A stretch of DNA of 64,000 bases from NCBI RefSeq assembly GCF_018691265.1, contig NW_024881296.1, forward strand, positions 7,781,427 through 7,845,426, read 5' to 3'. A program made the translations under genes and the position numbers. Shown here piece by piece: positions 63,960 to 64,000 of the stretch (its first letter is position 1; every line of letters begins with the position of its first letter). This stretch comes from Tyto alba. Lineage: Eukaryota > Chordata > Aves > Strigiformes > Tytonidae. Under the pieces are notes generated by a model. The model was given only the letters and a program-made list of their open reading frames with translations. It had not been told where the DNA came from and ran no database searches.

Positions 63960-64000
63960 CATCGCCGGCACCCACCCCTATCCCCGGCCCCGCTCTGCTC

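Larger units (their letters stand above)
63110..64000. promoter_or_regulatory. SLC35F3: CpG island promoter of SLC35F3
   Basis: Base composition changes abruptly from AT-rich DNA to very GC- and CpG-rich DNA near 63110 and stays so to the window end. The island spans the presumed 5' UTR, coding exon 1 and the start of intron 1. No TATA box is evident near the exon, as is usual for a CpG-island promoter, so the transcription start cannot be fixed. Long open frames on both strands here (up to 370 codons on the - strand) result from the scarcity of AT-rich stop codons and are not genes. Confidence 0.88.

Noticed and set aside
62859..63975. Very long - strand open frames (370 and 316 codons) across the CpG island
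   Set aside because: Stops are rare in GC-rich DNA. The translations are Pro/Arg/Ala/Gly-rich low-complexity sequence covering microsatellites and the antisense of SLC35F3 exon 1.

Overview
The window looks like a gene-poor stretch of a bird nuclear genome. The evidence is AT-rich, intron-less sequence, several truncated CR1 LINE 3' ends (one still carrying TTCTATGA-type terminal repeats), retroviral LTRs of an avian ERVL-like type, one relic MIR SINE, and no L1 or Alu-like elements. Species cannot be determined from the sequence alone.

Only one protein-coding segment is well supported. It is the first coding exon of SLC35F3 on the + strand (63649-63724), a solute-carrier family 35 membrane protein proposed as a thiamine transporter. 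The exon sits in a strong CpG island (about 63110-64000) and ends at a clean GT donor, so the window stops inside intron 1. The other ~63 kb is upstream sequence. The CpG island holds a pentanucleotide repeat, a 15-G run in a G-quadruplex-prone block, a CRE-like site, a start-stop upstream ORF in frame with the main ATG, a 33/34-bp minisatellite and a near-perfect 33-bp-arm inverted repeat at the start of intron 1.

Layout: 1-4.99 kb, AT-rich intergenic DNA; 4.99-5.5 kb, an ancient CR1-like fragment followed by a 57-bp tandem duplication; 8.1-8.3 kb, a CR1 end on the - strand; 13.18-14.25 kb, a full-length, diverged LTR on the - strand; 18.4-18.6 kb and 24.8-24.95 kb, CR1 3' ends on the + strand; 33.92-34.71 kb, a 3'-truncated LTR on the + strand; 35.7-35.9 kb, MIR; 47.19-48.26 kb, an intact solo LTR of the same family, flanked by a 5-bp target-site duplication; 62.8-63.05 kb, a CR1 fragment directly against the CpG island.

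No tRNA, rRNA, CRISPR, operon or bacterial-type feature was seen. No clearly new biological system was found. The most informative observations are the architecture of the SLC35F3 promoter and first exon, and the three related LTRs that keep the same TATA-box core. Identity estimates are by eye and were not computed.
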